From contig CAUJIK010000063.1 in NCBI GenBank assembly GCA_963205255.1, forward strand, positions 47,753-111,752: 64,000 nt of DNA, given 5' to 3'. The notes below the pieces were generated by a model. It saw only the letters and a list, made by a program, of their open reading frames with translations, was not told the origin of the DNA and did no database searches. A program made the position numbers and the translations under genes. Positions 16,028 to 26,082 of the stretch are shown piece by piece (the first letter of the stretch is position 1; each line of letters begins with the position of its first letter). The DNA comes from Pseudomonadota bacterium (lineage in GTDB: Bacteria; Pseudomonadota; Gammaproteobacteria; Steroidobacterales; Steroidobacteraceae).

Positions 16028-18328
16028 ATGCCCACTTCCTTGATTGCCATGCGGCGCGGTGCAAAGGACGAGAGCTACGGTCCTCTGATTCGTCGTCTGC
16101 TGCTGCGCTACGCACTGCCTGCGTTTGCGGCCATTGTCATGGTGGCCTTCGTCGGCGTTCCCTACATCGATCGCATGCTTGCCGACTGGTTCCGCTCGGA
16201 TGCGCAGCTCCGCGCCAACGCAGTGATGGCGTCCATCGAGGAACCACTCTCGGAGCTGCTGGAGCAGGGTGATTCCGGGCGGTTGCACGCGTACCTGAAT
16301 CGCATCACCAGTGAAGCCCGTCTTCTCGGCGCTGTAATCTGTGGGCCTGCTGGCGCGGATATCGCCCACACCTCTGCCGTGCCAGGCGCCGTGAACTGCG
16401 CGCAGCACGGAATCGAGCCTGACAGCGACCGCTTCGACGTCCGCGCAGCGACGGGGCTTGCAGGCATCTTCGCCTTTGCGCTCCGCGCGGGGGATGGTCC
16501 GGCCTATCGTCTGCTGCTGGTGCATGACCTGAGCTACATCGATCGCCGGCAGACGCGCGCGCGTACCTTCGTGCTGGCCGCGCTGGTTGTCGGCCTGGGC
16601 GCGCTTGCGGTGCTGGCCGGCATTGGCTTCAGATTGTTGCTGTATCGCTGGCTGGGGCTGCTGCTCGGGGATCTGCGCAACCGGCGCTTCCTTGACGATG
16701 CGGCGTCCTCGCGCTCCTCGGCGCCCGTTCTTGCCCGTGTGCGCGAGCTCCTGAAGGAGCTCGAAGAGCGGCAACGCCAGGAGATCGAGTACCAGGAGAA
16801 CTGGACGCAGCAGGCGCTGCAGAGGGTGGTGCACGATCACCTTCCGGATTGCTCCATGCTGGTGGTGTCGAACCGCGAACCCTACATGCACAATTTCGAT
16901 GCGGATGGACGCATCATGGTGCAGCTGCCCGCCAGCGGCATGGTAACGGCCGTGGAACCGGTGATGCGCGCCTGCGCCGGCACTTGGATAGCCCATGGCA
17001 GCGGCGCCGCGGATCGGCAGGTGGTGGATGAGTCGGATCGTGTCCGCGTGCCGCCCGAGGATCCGGCGTATGCGCTGCGTCGCGTGTGGCTTTCCGAGGA
17101 AGAGGAGCAGGGCCATTACTATGGCTTCTCCAACGAGGGCCTGTGGCCGCTGTGCCATCTTGCGTACGTGCGGCCTGCGTTCCGCGAGCGCGACTGGCGG
17201 GCCTATGTGGCGGTGAACCGGAAGTTCGCCGATGCCGTGGCGCGGGAAGCCGCAGACCGCGAGACCGTGGTGCTGGTGCAGGATTTCCATTTCGCGCTGC
17301 TGCCCAGGCTGATCCGCGAGCACCGCGTGAAGGCGACCATCGCCCTGTTCTGGCACATCCCGTGGCCCAATTCAGAGACCTTCGGCGTCTGTCCGTGGAA
17401 GAAGGAACTGCTTGCGCATCTGTTGCAGGCCGACATCCTCGGGTTTCATACATTGCAGCACTGCCGAAACTTTCTGGAAACCGTCGATCGCTACATGGAG
17501 TGCCAGATCGACCATGAGCGGATGGTGGTTGCGATACAGGGGCACGAGTGTCGTGTCTTCGCCTATCCGATTTCCATCGAATGGCCGCCGCGGTGGGTGG
17601 GGAGCACACCGCCCGCGCCGGAGGCGCGGCGAAGAGTGGGCGAGCGTCTGTCCATTCCGCGGGACGTATGTCTCGGCCTCGGCGTGGAGCGTTGGGACTT
17701 CACCAAGGGCATCATCGAGCGGGTACAGGCCATCGAGTTCCTGATGGAACAACATGCGGCGTTGCGTACCCGCATGACATTCCTGCAGATCGCGGCGCCT
17801 TCGCGCAGCAAGCTGCCCGCCTACCGGGCATTGCAGGAACAGACGCTGGCCGAGGTGGAGCGCGTCAATGCCCGTTTCGCCAGCGGCGACTGGCGGCCCA
17901 TCGTGCTCATTGCGAAGCATCATGAGCCGGCCGAGGTCTTCGAGCTGTACCGGGCGGCGGACTTCCTGCTCGTCAACAGCTTGCACGACGGCATGAATCT
18001 GGTGGCGAAGGAATACGTGGCCTCGCGTGATGACGAGGACGGGGTGCTGATCCTCTCCAGCTTCGCAGGTGCGTCGCGCGAGATGCCGGAGGCCCTGATC
18101 GTGAACCCCTACGACATCGCCGAAACCGCGCGCGCCATGGTTGCCGCCATGGAGATGGGCCGGGAAGAGCGCCGACAACGCATGCGGCTCATGCGTCACA
18201 CCGTGGCCGAGAACAATGTCTATCGCTGGGCGGGCCGCATGCTCATGGATATCGCCCGCACGCGGCGGCGGCGCCTGCTCGGAAGCTGGCGCACCACGGA
18301 CGCGGCCTCTGAAACTACCGTTCCGTAG
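16028..18328 (+). CDS. Membrane-anchored trehalose-6-phosphate synthase (GT20) with N-terminal sensor-like region
   Basis: A 766-residue fusion. Residues 1-275 form a transmembrane segment (about 24-47), a roughly 130-residue region expected outside the inner membrane, a second transmembrane segment (about 181-206) and a charged linker with coiled-coil character ([13 protein letters not shown]). Residues 276-740 are a glycosyltransferase family 20 domain of OtsA type: [49 protein letters not shown] and [10 protein letters not shown]. The enzyme should make trehalose 6-phosphate from UDP-glucose and glucose 6-phosphate. No phosphatase (OtsB) is adjacent. The gene starts seven bases after cysB, and ATG 16028 is favoured by the GGCGG before it. 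Confidence 0.85.
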   Translation: MPTSLIAMRRGAKDESYGPLIRRLLLRYALPAFAAIVMVAFVGVPYIDRMLADWFRSDAQLRANAVMASIEEPLSELLEQGDSGRLHAYLNRITSEARLLGAVICGPAGADIAHTSAVPGAVNCAQHGIEPDSDRFDVRAATGLAGIFAFALRAGDGPAYRLLLVHDLSYIDRRQTRARTFVLAALVVGLGALAVLAGIGFRLLLYRWLGLLLGDLRNRRFLDDAASSRSSAPVLARVRELLKELEERQRQEIEYQENWTQQALQRVVHDHLPDCSMLVVSNREPYMHNFDADGRIMVQLPASGMVTAVEPVMRACAGTWIAHGSGAADRQVVDESDRVRVPPEDPAYALRRVWLSEEEEQGHYYGFSNEGLWPLCHLAYVRPAFRERDWRAYVAVNRKFADAVAREAADRETVVLVQDFHFALLPRLIREHRVKATIALFWHIPWPNSETFGVCPWKKELLAHLLQADILGFHTLQHCRNFLETVDRYMECQIDHERMVVAIQGHECRVFAYPISIEWPPRWVGSTPPAPEARRRVGERLSIPRDVCLGLGVERWDFTKGIIERVQAIEFLMEQHAALRTRMTFLQIAAPSRSKLPAYRALQEQTLAEVERVNARFASGDWRPIVLIAKHHEPAEVFELYRAADFLLVNSLHDGMNLVAKEYVASRDDEDGVLILSSFAGASREMPEALIVNPYDIAETARAMVAAMEMGREERRQRMRLMRHTVAENNVYRWAGRMLMDIARTRRRRLLGSWRTTDAASETTVP

Positions 18329-18353
18329 CCATCTGGGGGATGATGCATGCACT

Positions 18354-19553
18354 ATGCGTAAACTCCCCGTTCTCTGTGCTCCCGTGCTGTTGTGCTCAGC
18401 CCTGCTGGCCGGCTGCGCGACCTCACCCTCCCGTCTGCACGAGTCCCTGCTGACGCTCGATACGCACCTCGATACGCCGACCTTCTTCGGCATCGAGGGC
18501 TGGGAATTCGGTGACCGTCACGAATATTCCGAGGACGGAACCCAGATCGACCTGCCGCGCATGATCGAAGGCGGGCTCGATGGCGGCTTCTTCGTGACCT
18601 TCATTCCCCAGGGGCCGCTCACCGACGAGGGCCGCGAGGCAGCCAGGGTGGCAGCCCACAGGCGTCTGGACGAAATCCACGCCATGTTTGCGCAGTATCC
18701 CGGACGCGTCGAAGTGGTCCACACCGCCGCCGATGCCCGTCGCGCCACGGCGCAGGGCAAGAGCTTCGCATTCCTGAGCATGGAGAACGGGTATCCAGTG
18801 GGGCTGCGGCCGGAGCGTCTCATGGAATTCCATGCACGCGGCGTCCGCATGGCCGGCCCGGTGCACACCCAGCACAATGATCTGGCGACTTCCAGCACCG
18901 ATGTGCGGCCCACGGCCGAGCCGGGCCTGACCGAGCTGGGCCGCCAGTGGGTGCGGGAAGCGAACCGCATCGGCATGCTGATCGATGGCTCGCACGCTTC
19001 CGATGCGACGCTGGACGACATCCTTGCCCTGTCGAGCAAGCCCATCGTGCTGTCGCATTCGGGCGCCAAGGATGTGTTCTCTCATCAGCGCAATGTGGAC
19101 GATGTGCGTCTGCGGCGTGTTGCCGAGCGCGGTGGCGTGATCCAGGTGGCGGCCTTCCCCGACTACCTCGTGGCGCGGCCGGCGAATCCCGAACGTGCCG
19201 CTGCAATCGCGCAGATCAGGCGCGAAGCGGCCACCCAGCGCACGCTGGACGTACGGCGCGACACGGTGCGCAAGCTGGCCGAAGTGAACCAGCGCTGGCC
19301 GGTCACTCCGGCGACCTTCGACCAGTTCATGGACCACCTGCTGCACGTGATACGCGTGGTGGGTATCAACCATGTAGGGATCGGCATCGACTTCGACGGC
19401 GGCGGCGGCGTCGACGGGTTGCAGGACGCAACGCAGTACCCGCGCATCACCGAGCGTTTGCTGAAGGAAGGCTACAGCCGGAGCGATCTGGCCAAGCTGT
19501 GGGGCGGGAATTTGCTGCGGATCCTCGATCAGGCGCAGCGCACGGGCTCCTGA
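18354..19553 (+). CDS. Membrane dipeptidase (peptidase family M19) lipoprotein
   Basis: A 399-residue protein with a lipoprotein signal (lipobox LAGC near residue 23), so it is likely an envelope enzyme. The M19 zinc-site signature appears as LDTHLDTP at the start of the domain, with SMENGYP, the His of GPVHTQHND, IDGSHAS and PIVLSHSGAK following in the family's order, and HVGIGIDFDGGGG near the end. Renal-dipeptidase-type enzymes cleave dipeptides, including D-residue-containing ones. It lies 25 bases after the trehalose synthase and on the same strand as the sulfate genes; a link to sulfur metabolism (cysteinyl dipeptides) is only speculation. Confidence 0.9.
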   Translation: MRKLPVLCAPVLLCSALLAGCATSPSRLHESLLTLDTHLDTPTFFGIEGWEFGDRHEYSEDGTQIDLPRMIEGGLDGGFFVTFIPQGPLTDEGREAARVAAHRRLDEIHAMFAQYPGRVEVVHTAADARRATAQGKSFAFLSMENGYPVGLRPERLMEFHARGVRMAGPVHTQHNDLATSSTDVRPTAEPGLTELGRQWVREANRIGMLIDGSHASDATLDDILALSSKPIVLSHSGAKDVFSHQRNVDDVRLRRVAERGGVIQVAAFPDYLVARPANPERAAAIAQIRREAATQRTLDVRRDTVRKLAEVNQRWPVTPATFDQFMDHLLHVIRVVGINHVGIGIDFDGGGGVDGLQDATQYPRITERLLKEGYSRSDLAKLWGGNLLRILDQAQRTGS

Positions 19554-19570
19554 TAACCGCTTTGTAACCG

Positions 19571-19587
19571 GCAGCCTACCAGGCTGC
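19571..19587 (+). terminator. Hairpin between dipeptidase gene and cysA
   Basis: GCAGCCT (19571-19577), loop ACC, AGGCTGC (19581-19587). It lies in the 62-base gap after the dipeptidase stop and 28 bases before the cysA start. No T-run follows, so it may be an attenuating or leader hairpin rather than a strong terminator. Confidence 0.45.
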
Positions 19588-19615
19588 GACCGGCCGGTTG
19601 CTAGCATCCGGCCGC

Positions 19616-21376
19616 ATGTCTATTTCACTGGATCAGGTCACCAAGCGGTACCAGGACCACCCGGTCGTCAACGATGTCTCGCTGGAGGTTTCCGAAGGCG
19701 AGTTCTTCGTGCTGCTGGGGCCCAGCGGCAGCGGCAAGAGCACGCTGCTGCGCGCCATAGCCGGTCTTGCGCCCATCGATCACGGACAGATCGCCCTGCA
19801 CGGCAATGACGTGACGCACACTGGCGCGCGCGACCGTGGCGTCGGGCTGGTGTTCCAGAACTACGCGTTGTTCCGCCACATGAGCGTGGCGGAGAACATC
19901 GAATTCGCATTGCGCGTGCGGCGTATGAAGGCCGCCGAACGGCGCGCAAGGCGCAAGGAACTGCTGCGCCTGGTGGCGCTGGAGGGCATGGATGAGCGCC
20001 TGCCCGCACAGCTGTCCGGCGGCCAGCAGCAGCGTGTCGCCGTGGCGCGCGCACTGGCGCACAAGCCGCAGGTGCTGCTGCTCGACGAGCCATTCGGCGC
20101 GCTGGACGCCAAGATCCGCGAGGAGCTGCGCCGCACCATACGCACGGTGCAGCGTGAACTGGGCATCACGACGGTGCTGGTCACCCATGATCAGGAGGAA
20201 GCCTTCGCGCTCGCCGACCGCATCGGTGTGATGAATCTGGGGCGCCTGCTCGAAGTGGGCCGCCCGCGGGATCTGTACGCGCGGCCGGCTACCCGCTTCG
20301 TCGCCACTTTCCTCGGCGCCGCGAACCTGATGCTCGCGCGTCAGGGGCCGGATGCCATCCGCTTCGGTGATTCGGCCATCGCGACTGACATACACCATCG
20401 GTTGCCGCAGGGGCGTGAACACGAGGTCGTGGTCGTGATGCGACCCGAGGAGCTGGAGATTGCCCGCGACCGGCGTTTGCTGACTTCGGGCTATATCGCG
20501 CGCGCCGTGGTCGAGGAAGTGTTGTTCACCGGTACGCTGGAGCGGCTGCGTCTGACGTTGCCGGAGGAAGTCGAGGCGTCGCGTCTGGTCGGCGTTGGTA
20601 CCAGCGTCGGCGCCAGCGGCAGCGGCGAGGCGCGCCTGGAAGTCGTGCGCACCCAGCCGGAGCGGCGCACGCTGCCGTTGCAGGCCGGCGATGCCGTGGT
20701 AATCGGCGCGCGCCACCTGCATGTGCTGCCCACGCCGTTGTCGAGCTTCGTCGTCTGTGTCGAGGATTCGGCCCGGGAGCAGGAATTGCTCTCCCATCCG
20801 CTGCTCGAGCAGCTGGTTGCCAGCATGAAGACCCGCGTACTGGTGCAGCAGATGGCGTCCGACCATCGTGCGCCCGAGGCCGGTGTGGCGGTGATCGCAG
20901 GAGGCGCCGGCGCGGCCCGGCGCGCCGCGCACATGCTGGCCACGGGCGCCAACGAGGTGCTGGTGCTGCCGCCATCGGATGCCGTGCCGGCACAGGTGGG
21001 CATCTGCTGGCACGGCGATGGTGTGCGCGGCGCAACCCTGGCCGTCGGCGCGAGCCTGCTGCGCCAGCTTTCCGCCGAAGCCATCTGCCTCGCCGCCGCG
21101 CCTGAGGGGCGGCGCGACAGCGCGCGCGGCGCGACGTTGCGCCGACTGCTGGATGCGCGTTCGGAGGCGCGCGCCACTCATGGCCTGGAGATGCGCACCG
21201 AGCTCGTGGCTGGCGAGGGCATTGCGCCCATTGCCGACTACATCGCCGCATTGCCGGCGCCCATGCTGGTGCTCGGCGTCACGCGCGCCACGGACGTGGC
21301 TGGTGAACTCGCGGCATTCATCGAGAGCGAGCGTCCCTCGCCGGTGCTGCTGGTGTACCGGAGCGCCACGCCGTGA
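19616..21376 (+). CDS. cysA: Sulfate/thiosulfate ABC transporter ATPase CysA with C-terminal extension
   Basis: A 586-residue ABC ATPase, about 220 residues longer than normal CysA. Residues 1-240 hold Walker A GPSGSGKST (about 35), signature LSGGQQQRVAVARAL (about 135), Walker B LLLDEPFGALDAK and the switch His in VTHDQEEA. A TOBE-like regulatory region follows. From about residue 375 onward is an extra domain that ends PSPVLLVYR, with alternating hydrophobic strands and helices resembling a universal-stress-protein fold. It energises sulfate import through CysT/CysW at the inner membrane. Its stop overlaps the GTG of cysT. Confidence 0.9.
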   Translation: MSISLDQVTKRYQDHPVVNDVSLEVSEGEFFVLLGPSGSGKSTLLRAIAGLAPIDHGQIALHGNDVTHTGARDRGVGLVFQNYALFRHMSVAENIEFALRVRRMKAAERRARRKELLRLVALEGMDERLPAQLSGGQQQRVAVARALAHKPQVLLLDEPFGALDAKIREELRRTIRTVQRELGITTVLVTHDQEEAFALADRIGVMNLGRLLEVGRPRDLYARPATRFVATFLGAANLMLARQGPDAIRFGDSAIATDIHHRLPQGREHEVVVVMRPEELEIARDRRLLTSGYIARAVVEEVLFTGTLERLRLTLPEEVEASRLVGVGTSVGASGSGEARLEVVRTQPERRTLPLQAGDAVVIGARHLHVLPTPLSSFVVCVEDSAREQELLSHPLLEQLVASMKTRVLVQQMASDHRAPEAGVAVIAGGAGAARRAAHMLATGANEVLVLPPSDAVPAQVGICWHGDGVRGATLAVGASLLRQLSAEAICLAAAPEGRRDSARGATLRRLLDARSEARATHGLEMRTELVAGEGIAPIADYIAALPAPMLVLGVTRATDVAGELAAFIESERPSPVLLVYRSATP

Positions 21377-22212
21377 CACCGCGACGTTCCCACTCGGTGC
21401 TGCCGGGTTTCGGCATCACCTTCGGTTTCACGGCCTTCTTTCTCTGCGCCATCGTGCTGCTGCCGCTCACGGCGCTGGTGATGCGTGGCGCCAGCATGGA
21501 CCTGGCGCGATTCGTCGAGGTGGTCACCGATCCGCGCGCGCTGGCGTCCTATCGCCTGAGCTTCGGTACCTCGATGCTGGCCGCGGCCATCAATCTGGTG
21601 TTCGGCTTCGTCATCGCGTGGACGCTGGTGCGCTACCGTTTTCCCGGGCGGCGCATCGTCGATGCCATCATCGACATGCCCTTCGCGCTGCCGACCGCCG
21701 TATCGGGCATCGCCCTCACGGCGGTGTTCTCGGCCAACGGCTGGATCGGCGAGCATCTGGAAAAGCTCGGCATCAAGGTGGCCTACACGCCGCTGGGCAT
21801 CACGCTGGCGCTCACCCTGATCGGCCTGCCCTTCGTCGTCCGCACCGTGCAGCCCGCGCTGCAGGAGCTGTCGAAAGACGTGGAGGAAGCCGCCGAGACG
21901 CTGGGCGCGGGCCCCTTTCATGCCTTCCGGCGCGTCATCCTGCCCGCCGTGCTGCCGGCGCTGCTCACCGGGTTCGCGCTGGCGTTTGCGCGCGGCGTGG
22001 GTGAGTACGGCTCGGTGATATTCATCGCCGGTAACATGCCGGGTCTGACCGAGATCACGCCGCTGCTCATCGTGATCCGCCTGGAGGAATACGACTATGC
22101 GGCCGCCGCCGCGCTGGGCTGCGTGATGCTGGCGATCTCGTTTCTGATGCTGCTGTCGATCAACCTGCTGCAGGCCTGGGGCCGGCGGCGCCTGGTGGCC
22201 GCGAGACGCTGA
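21373..22212 (+). CDS. cysT: Sulfate ABC transporter permease CysT (CysU)
   Basis: A 279-residue inner-membrane permease with about six helices. The conserved sequence [16 protein letters not shown] and the EAA loop [21 protein letters not shown], which docks on the ATPase, are clear. [14 protein letters not shown] is characteristic of sulfate permeases. The GTG start at 21373 overlaps the cysA stop (GTGA), and its own TGA overlaps the ATG of cysW, so the three genes are translationally coupled. Confidence 0.94.
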   Translation: MTPRRSHSVLPGFGITFGFTAFFLCAIVLLPLTALVMRGASMDLARFVEVVTDPRALASYRLSFGTSMLAAAINLVFGFVIAWTLVRYRFPGRRIVDAIIDMPFALPTAVSGIALTAVFSANGWIGEHLEKLGIKVAYTPLGITLALTLIGLPFVVRTVQPALQELSKDVEEAAETLGAGPFHAFRRVILPAVLPALLTGFALAFARGVGEYGSVIFIAGNMPGLTEITPLLIVIRLEEYDYAAAAALGCVMLAISFLMLLSINLLQAWGRRRLVAARR

Positions 22213-23009
22213 TGGTGCGCGCACTGCTCATCACCCTCTCGCTGGCATTCCTGTCGGCGCTGCTGTTCGCGCCGCTGGCGGTGGTGTTCGCGACCGCCTT
22301 CTCTGAGGGTGTGCAGGCCTGGTTCGCGAGCTTCGCCGATTCGGACACCGGCGCCGCGATCCGGCTGACGCTGCTGACCGCGGCCATCGTGGTGCCACTC
22401 AACACGGTGTTCGGCATCTGCGCGGCCTGGTGCATCGCCAAGTTCGAGTTCCCGGGCAAGAGCCTGCTGATCACGCTGATCGACCTGCCGCTGGCCGTGT
22501 CGCCCGTGGTCTCGGGCCTGGTCTATGTGCTGCTGTTCGGCCTCCAGGGCTGGTTCGGCGCCTGGCTGATGGAGCACGACATCAGCATCATCTTCGCCCT
22601 GCCCGGCATCGTGCTCGCCACCATGTTCGTGACCTTCCCCTATGTCGCCCGCGAGCTCATTCCGCTGATGCAGCAGCAGGGCGATGATGAGGAAGAAGCG
22701 GCCATCACCCTGGGCGCAGGCGGCTGGTTCACTTTTTTCCACGTGACGCTGCCGCGCATCCGCTGGGGGCTGCTGTACGGAGTAATATTGTGCAACGCCC
22801 GCGCAATGGGTGAATTCGGGGCCGTGTCCGTGGTTTCCGGCCACATCCGCGGCCTCACCAATACGATGCCGCTGCACATTGAGATCCTCTATCAGGAATA
22901 CAACTTCGTCGGCGCGTTCGCCGTGGCCTCGCTGCTGTCGCTGCTGGCCGTGGTGACGCTGCTCATCAAGTCGCTGGTCGAGTGGCGCACGGGATACCGG
23001 CGGCGATGA
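22212..23009 (+). CDS. cysW: Sulfate ABC transporter permease CysW
   Basis: A 265-residue permease pairing with CysT. It shows [20 protein letters not shown], the EAA loop [22 protein letters not shown], and the family-typical [20 protein letters not shown] and [14 protein letters not shown]. The start overlaps the cysT stop by one base (TGATG), and its TGA overlaps the ATG of the downstream histidine kinase (ATGA, 23006-23009). This places a signalling gene directly in the transporter operon. Confidence 0.95.
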   Translation: MVRALLITLSLAFLSALLFAPLAVVFATAFSEGVQAWFASFADSDTGAAIRLTLLTAAIVVPLNTVFGICAAWCIAKFEFPGKSLLITLIDLPLAVSPVVSGLVYVLLFGLQGWFGAWLMEHDISIIFALPGIVLATMFVTFPYVARELIPLMQQQGDDEEEAAITLGAGGWFTFFHVTLPRIRWGLLYGVILCNARAMGEFGAVSVVSGHIRGLTNTMPLHIEILYQEYNFVGAFAVASLLSLLAVVTLLIKSLVEWRTGYRRR

Positions 23010-25069
23010 AGCGCAATACCCTCGGCTGGTGGCTGGCGGCGATCAATGTCTCCATCGTCGTGCTGGTCGCCGCGGGAATGTCATGGTTTGCGGTGGGGTT
23101 GCTCGGGCGCCTGGCTGACAATCAGCAGCGGGTGGCCGTGCAGCTTGCCGGGGCCGATGCCCGGGGGGAGCTCGCCAGCATTGGCGAAGACACGCTGACC
23201 TTCGCGCGCGTGCTGTCCGAGCGGCCCACATTGCGGCGCCTTCTGATCGAACGCGATTTCGCGAACCTGGGTCCTTTTCTGCAGCGCTTCTGTGGCACAG
23301 CGCAGGTCGATGCCTGCGCGGTGTTCGAAGACGGACAGCTGCTGGGAGCTGTCGGCGCGCCCGCACCCTGGCCGGCGCTGCTGGCCGTGGCGCGCGAGCA
23401 GGGCGAGCGCTTTCTCGCCGCGCCCGCTGGCGAACAACACGCCTTCCTTGGAGCCGTGGTCGTTCCCGATTTCGCATCCGCGGCCCAGGCTGGCGTGCAG
23501 GTCATGGTCGCGGATGTGCTCAATGACCAGTTCGCGGCCCGGCTGACGCAGCAGTCGGGCTACACCATCCGGTTCCGCAACTATCGGGAGTTCGACAAGG
23601 CGCCGGAAGACGCATTCACTGCGCTGCATACCGCGGCGCTGGCCGATGGCCGCTTCGCGGTCGCGAACCTGCGCGGCCCTGGCCTGTATGCCGCAAGCCA
23701 TCCGGTCTTCTCGGCCACGGGCGAGGGTGTGGTGCTGATCGAAACCAGCGTCTCCTCGGCCGCGGTCGATGCGGAACTGGCCGGCCTCAAGTGGCGTCTG
23801 CTCGGCATCGCCGCCGCGCTGGCGGCGCTGGCGCTGGTGGGCGGCGTGGTGCTGGGCCGCCGTATCACGCAGCCGGCGGAAGCGCTGAACGCCGCGGCGC
23901 TGCGCCTGGGTCAGGGGGATTTCGCCACCTCGATTCCCACCGGCGGGCCGGCGGAGATCGGCCAGCTCGCCCGGACCATGGACGAGATGCGCCACAATCT
24001 CATCACGCTGACCGGCGCGTTGCGCGCCCGCGAGGCCGAGGCGCAGGCGGTGCTCGGCGGCATCGTCGAGGGCGTGTATGCCGTGGATGGCGAACGCCGC
24101 ATCACCTACATCAATGACACGGCGGCGAGACTGCTGGGCATTGAAACTGCCGAGGCGCTGGGCCGTTTCTGCGGCGACGTGCTGAAGCCGCGCTGTGTAG
24201 CGGGTGATTCTCCCTGCGACAGTCGCTGCCCCATCGTCGAGGCGCGCCGCTCGGGTTCGGCGCAGAGCGTCGAATACCTGCAGACCCGGGCGGGCGACCG
24301 GCGCATGGTGCTCACCAGCGCCGGGCCCATGGATAATCTGCAGGTGCAGGTGCTGCGCGACGAGACTGAACTCGAGGCGGTACGTCGCACCCGCGACACC
24401 GTGTTCGCGAACATATCGCATGAATTCCGCACGCCACTTGCGGCGCAGCTCGCGTCCATCGAACTGCTGCGCGAAGGGCTGGGCACCAGGCGGCCGGAGC
24501 AGCTGGAGGAACTGGTGCTGTCGCTGGATCGTGGCACGCGTCGCCTCACCGGCCTGATCGACAACCTGCTGGAAAGCGTGCGCATCGAATCCGGCCAGCT
24601 CGACATACGGCGCCAGAGCGTGGATCTGAGCGAAGTGATCGACGATGCCATGGCCACCGTCGAATCGCTGCTGCATCAGCGCGACCAGCTCGTGGAGCGC
24701 AAGACCAGCGAGGATCTGCTGCTGCAGGGTGATGCGGTGCGTCTCACGCAGGTGTTCGTGAACCTGCTGGCCAATGCGGTCAAGTTCGCGCCGCAGGCGT
24801 CCACCATACGGCTGTGGGCGCGTCGGGACGGCCCGCGCATCGTCGCCGCCGTCGAGGACGCCGGCTCTGGCGTTCCTGACGGCGCTCACCAGAGCGTGTT
24901 CGAGCGCTTTGGTCGCGGCGGCGTCGAGCCCGCGCCAGGCGGCATGGGGCTTGGGCTTGCCATCTCGCGCTCCATCATCGAACGTCACGGCGGCCAGATA
25001 GAAGTCTCGCGCACCAGCGATGGCTACACTCGCTTCGAGATCACGCTGCCCGCGGAACAACCGACATGA
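23006..25069 (+). CDS. Sensor histidine kinase with periplasmic sensor, HAMP and PAS domains, in the cys operon
   Basis: A 687-residue inner-membrane kinase. There is one helix near residues 8-32, a sensor region of about 220 residues outside the membrane, and a second helix near 265-290. A HAMP domain follows ([22 protein letters not shown]), then a PAS domain around 340-440 carrying four clustered Cys. The kinase core has the phospho-acceptor segment [16 protein letters not shown] box [20 protein letters not shown] and [12 protein letters not shown]. It overlaps cysW upstream and the response regulator downstream. By context it probably reports sulfur or sulfate-transport status; the signal itself is unknown. 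Confidence 0.9.
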   Translation: MKRNTLGWWLAAINVSIVVLVAAGMSWFAVGLLGRLADNQQRVAVQLAGADARGELASIGEDTLTFARVLSERPTLRRLLIERDFANLGPFLQRFCGTAQVDACAVFEDGQLLGAVGAPAPWPALLAVAREQGERFLAAPAGEQHAFLGAVVVPDFASAAQAGVQVMVADVLNDQFAARLTQQSGYTIRFRNYREFDKAPEDAFTALHTAALADGRFAVANLRGPGLYAASHPVFSATGEGVVLIETSVSSAAVDAELAGLKWRLLGIAAALAALALVGGVVLGRRITQPAEALNAAALRLGQGDFATSIPTGGPAEIGQLARTMDEMRHNLITLTGALRAREAEAQAVLGGIVEGVYAVDGERRITYINDTAARLLGIETAEALGRFCGDVLKPRCVAGDSPCDSRCPIVEARRSGSAQSVEYLQTRAGDRRMVLTSAGPMDNLQVQVLRDETELEAVRRTRDTVFANISHEFRTPLAAQLASIELLREGLGTRRPEQLEELVLSLDRGTRRLTGLIDNLLESVRIESGQLDIRRQSVDLSEVIDDAMATVESLLHQRDQLVERKTSEDLLLQGDAVRLTQVFVNLLANAVKFAPQASTIRLWARRDGPRIVAAVEDAGSGVPDGAHQSVFERFGRGGVEPAPGGMGLGLAISRSIIERHGGQIEVSRTSDGYTRFEITLPAEQPT

Positions 25070-25743
25070 AGATACTGGTCGCCGATGATGATCCGGACCT
25101 GCTGGACCTGGTGGCTTATGCACTGGGACAGGCAGGGTATTTCGTCGTGAAGGCCGCTGACGGCAATGCCGCGCTGGCGCTGTTCGAATCCGAAGCGCCG
25201 GACATCGCCATCCTCGACATCAACATGCCCGGCGCCAGCGGCTTCGATGTGTGCTCCGCGATCCGCGGCCGCAGCACCATGCCCATCATGATGCTCACCG
25301 CGCGCGGCGAGGAGCAGGATCTGGTGCGCGCGCTGGATCTGGGCGCCGATGACTATCTCACCAAGCCCTTCAGTCCGCGCACCTTGCTGGCCCGGGTGCG
25401 GGCGCTGCTGCGCCGCGCGCGGCTGGAGCGCGCCGTGGGAGCATTGTCCGCGGGTCGTGTGGCGCTCGATGCGGATGCCAGCACGGTGACCATCGACGAG
25501 TCGCCACCGGTGGCGCTGACGAAGCTGGAGTTCCGGCTCATGCAGGCATTGCTCGCGCAGGCGGGCCGGCCGGTCAACTCCGATCGTCTGCTGGTGCTGG
25601 TGTGGGGTCACCGCGGAGCAGGTGATCGCCAGCTGCTCAAGCAGCTCGTGCACCGGCTGCGGCAGAAAATCGAAACCAATCCAGCCGCGCCGCAGCTGCT
25701 GCAGACGGCCGCGGTTTCGGGTTATCGCCTGGTCGTGGAGTAA
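25066..25743 (+). CDS. OmpR/PhoB-type response regulator
   Basis: A 225-residue two-domain regulator. The receiver has the acidic pair in VADDDPDLLDL, the phospho-acceptor Asp in DIAILDINMPG and the conserved Lys in DYLTKPFSPR. The C-terminal winged helix shows LTKLEFRLMQALLAQAGRPV and the recognition region VHRLRQKIE. Its ATG overlaps the kinase stop (ATGA), so it is the cognate partner. Likely targets are the cys operon itself and the facing sbp/TonB-receptor operon; this is inferred from position only. Confidence 0.93.
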   Translation: MKILVADDDPDLLDLVAYALGQAGYFVVKAADGNAALALFESEAPDIAILDINMPGASGFDVCSAIRGRSTMPIMMLTARGEEQDLVRALDLGADDYLTKPFSPRTLLARVRALLRRARLERAVGALSAGRVALDADASTVTIDESPPVALTKLEFRLMQALLAQAGRPVNSDRLLVLVWGHRGAGDRQLLKQLVHRLRQKIETNPAAPQLLQTAAVSGYRLVVE

Positions 25744-26082
25744 GGTCGGGGCCGGACAAAAAACGGCCCACCGATCAGGCGGGCCGCGAGGCAAGCCAAC
25801 GTGTGTTGGGGGTCGTGCACGTCAGCGGAAACTGGTGGCCCCCCAGAGTCCGTGAATCGCCGCAGCCAGTGAGCACTGGATCTGCGGGAATCCACGGCAC
25901 GTTCCGGGGGCCGGACTACATCCTAGCCATCGCAGATGACGACCGGAAGACGTGAATCGAAATTCTTTCACGCAGCCTGATCATGTCGTTGCGCAACAGT
26001 CACAAACGTTTCATCGCCGCTACAAATTCATCTTCTTGCGGCGCGAAATGACGACAATGCCGATGGATTCTTGCTTCGACAA
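25744..26082. other. Non-coding gap between convergent cys and sbp operons
   Basis: About 340 bases between two convergent stops. I see no credible gene. The left part holds the hairpin described separately. The right part (25970-26082) is less GC-rich and shows no further clear hairpin; it is probably the long 3' region of the sbp transcript. Confidence 0.6.
25758..25786 (-). terminator. Terminator for the leftward sbp operon
   Basis: CGGCCC (25764-25769) and GGGCCG (25781-25786) form the stem, preceded on the plus strand by AAAAAA at 25758-25763. That run reads as TTTTTT after the hairpin on the minus strand. Orientation therefore fits a transcript coming from sbp, about 300 bases away. 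Confidence 0.65.
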
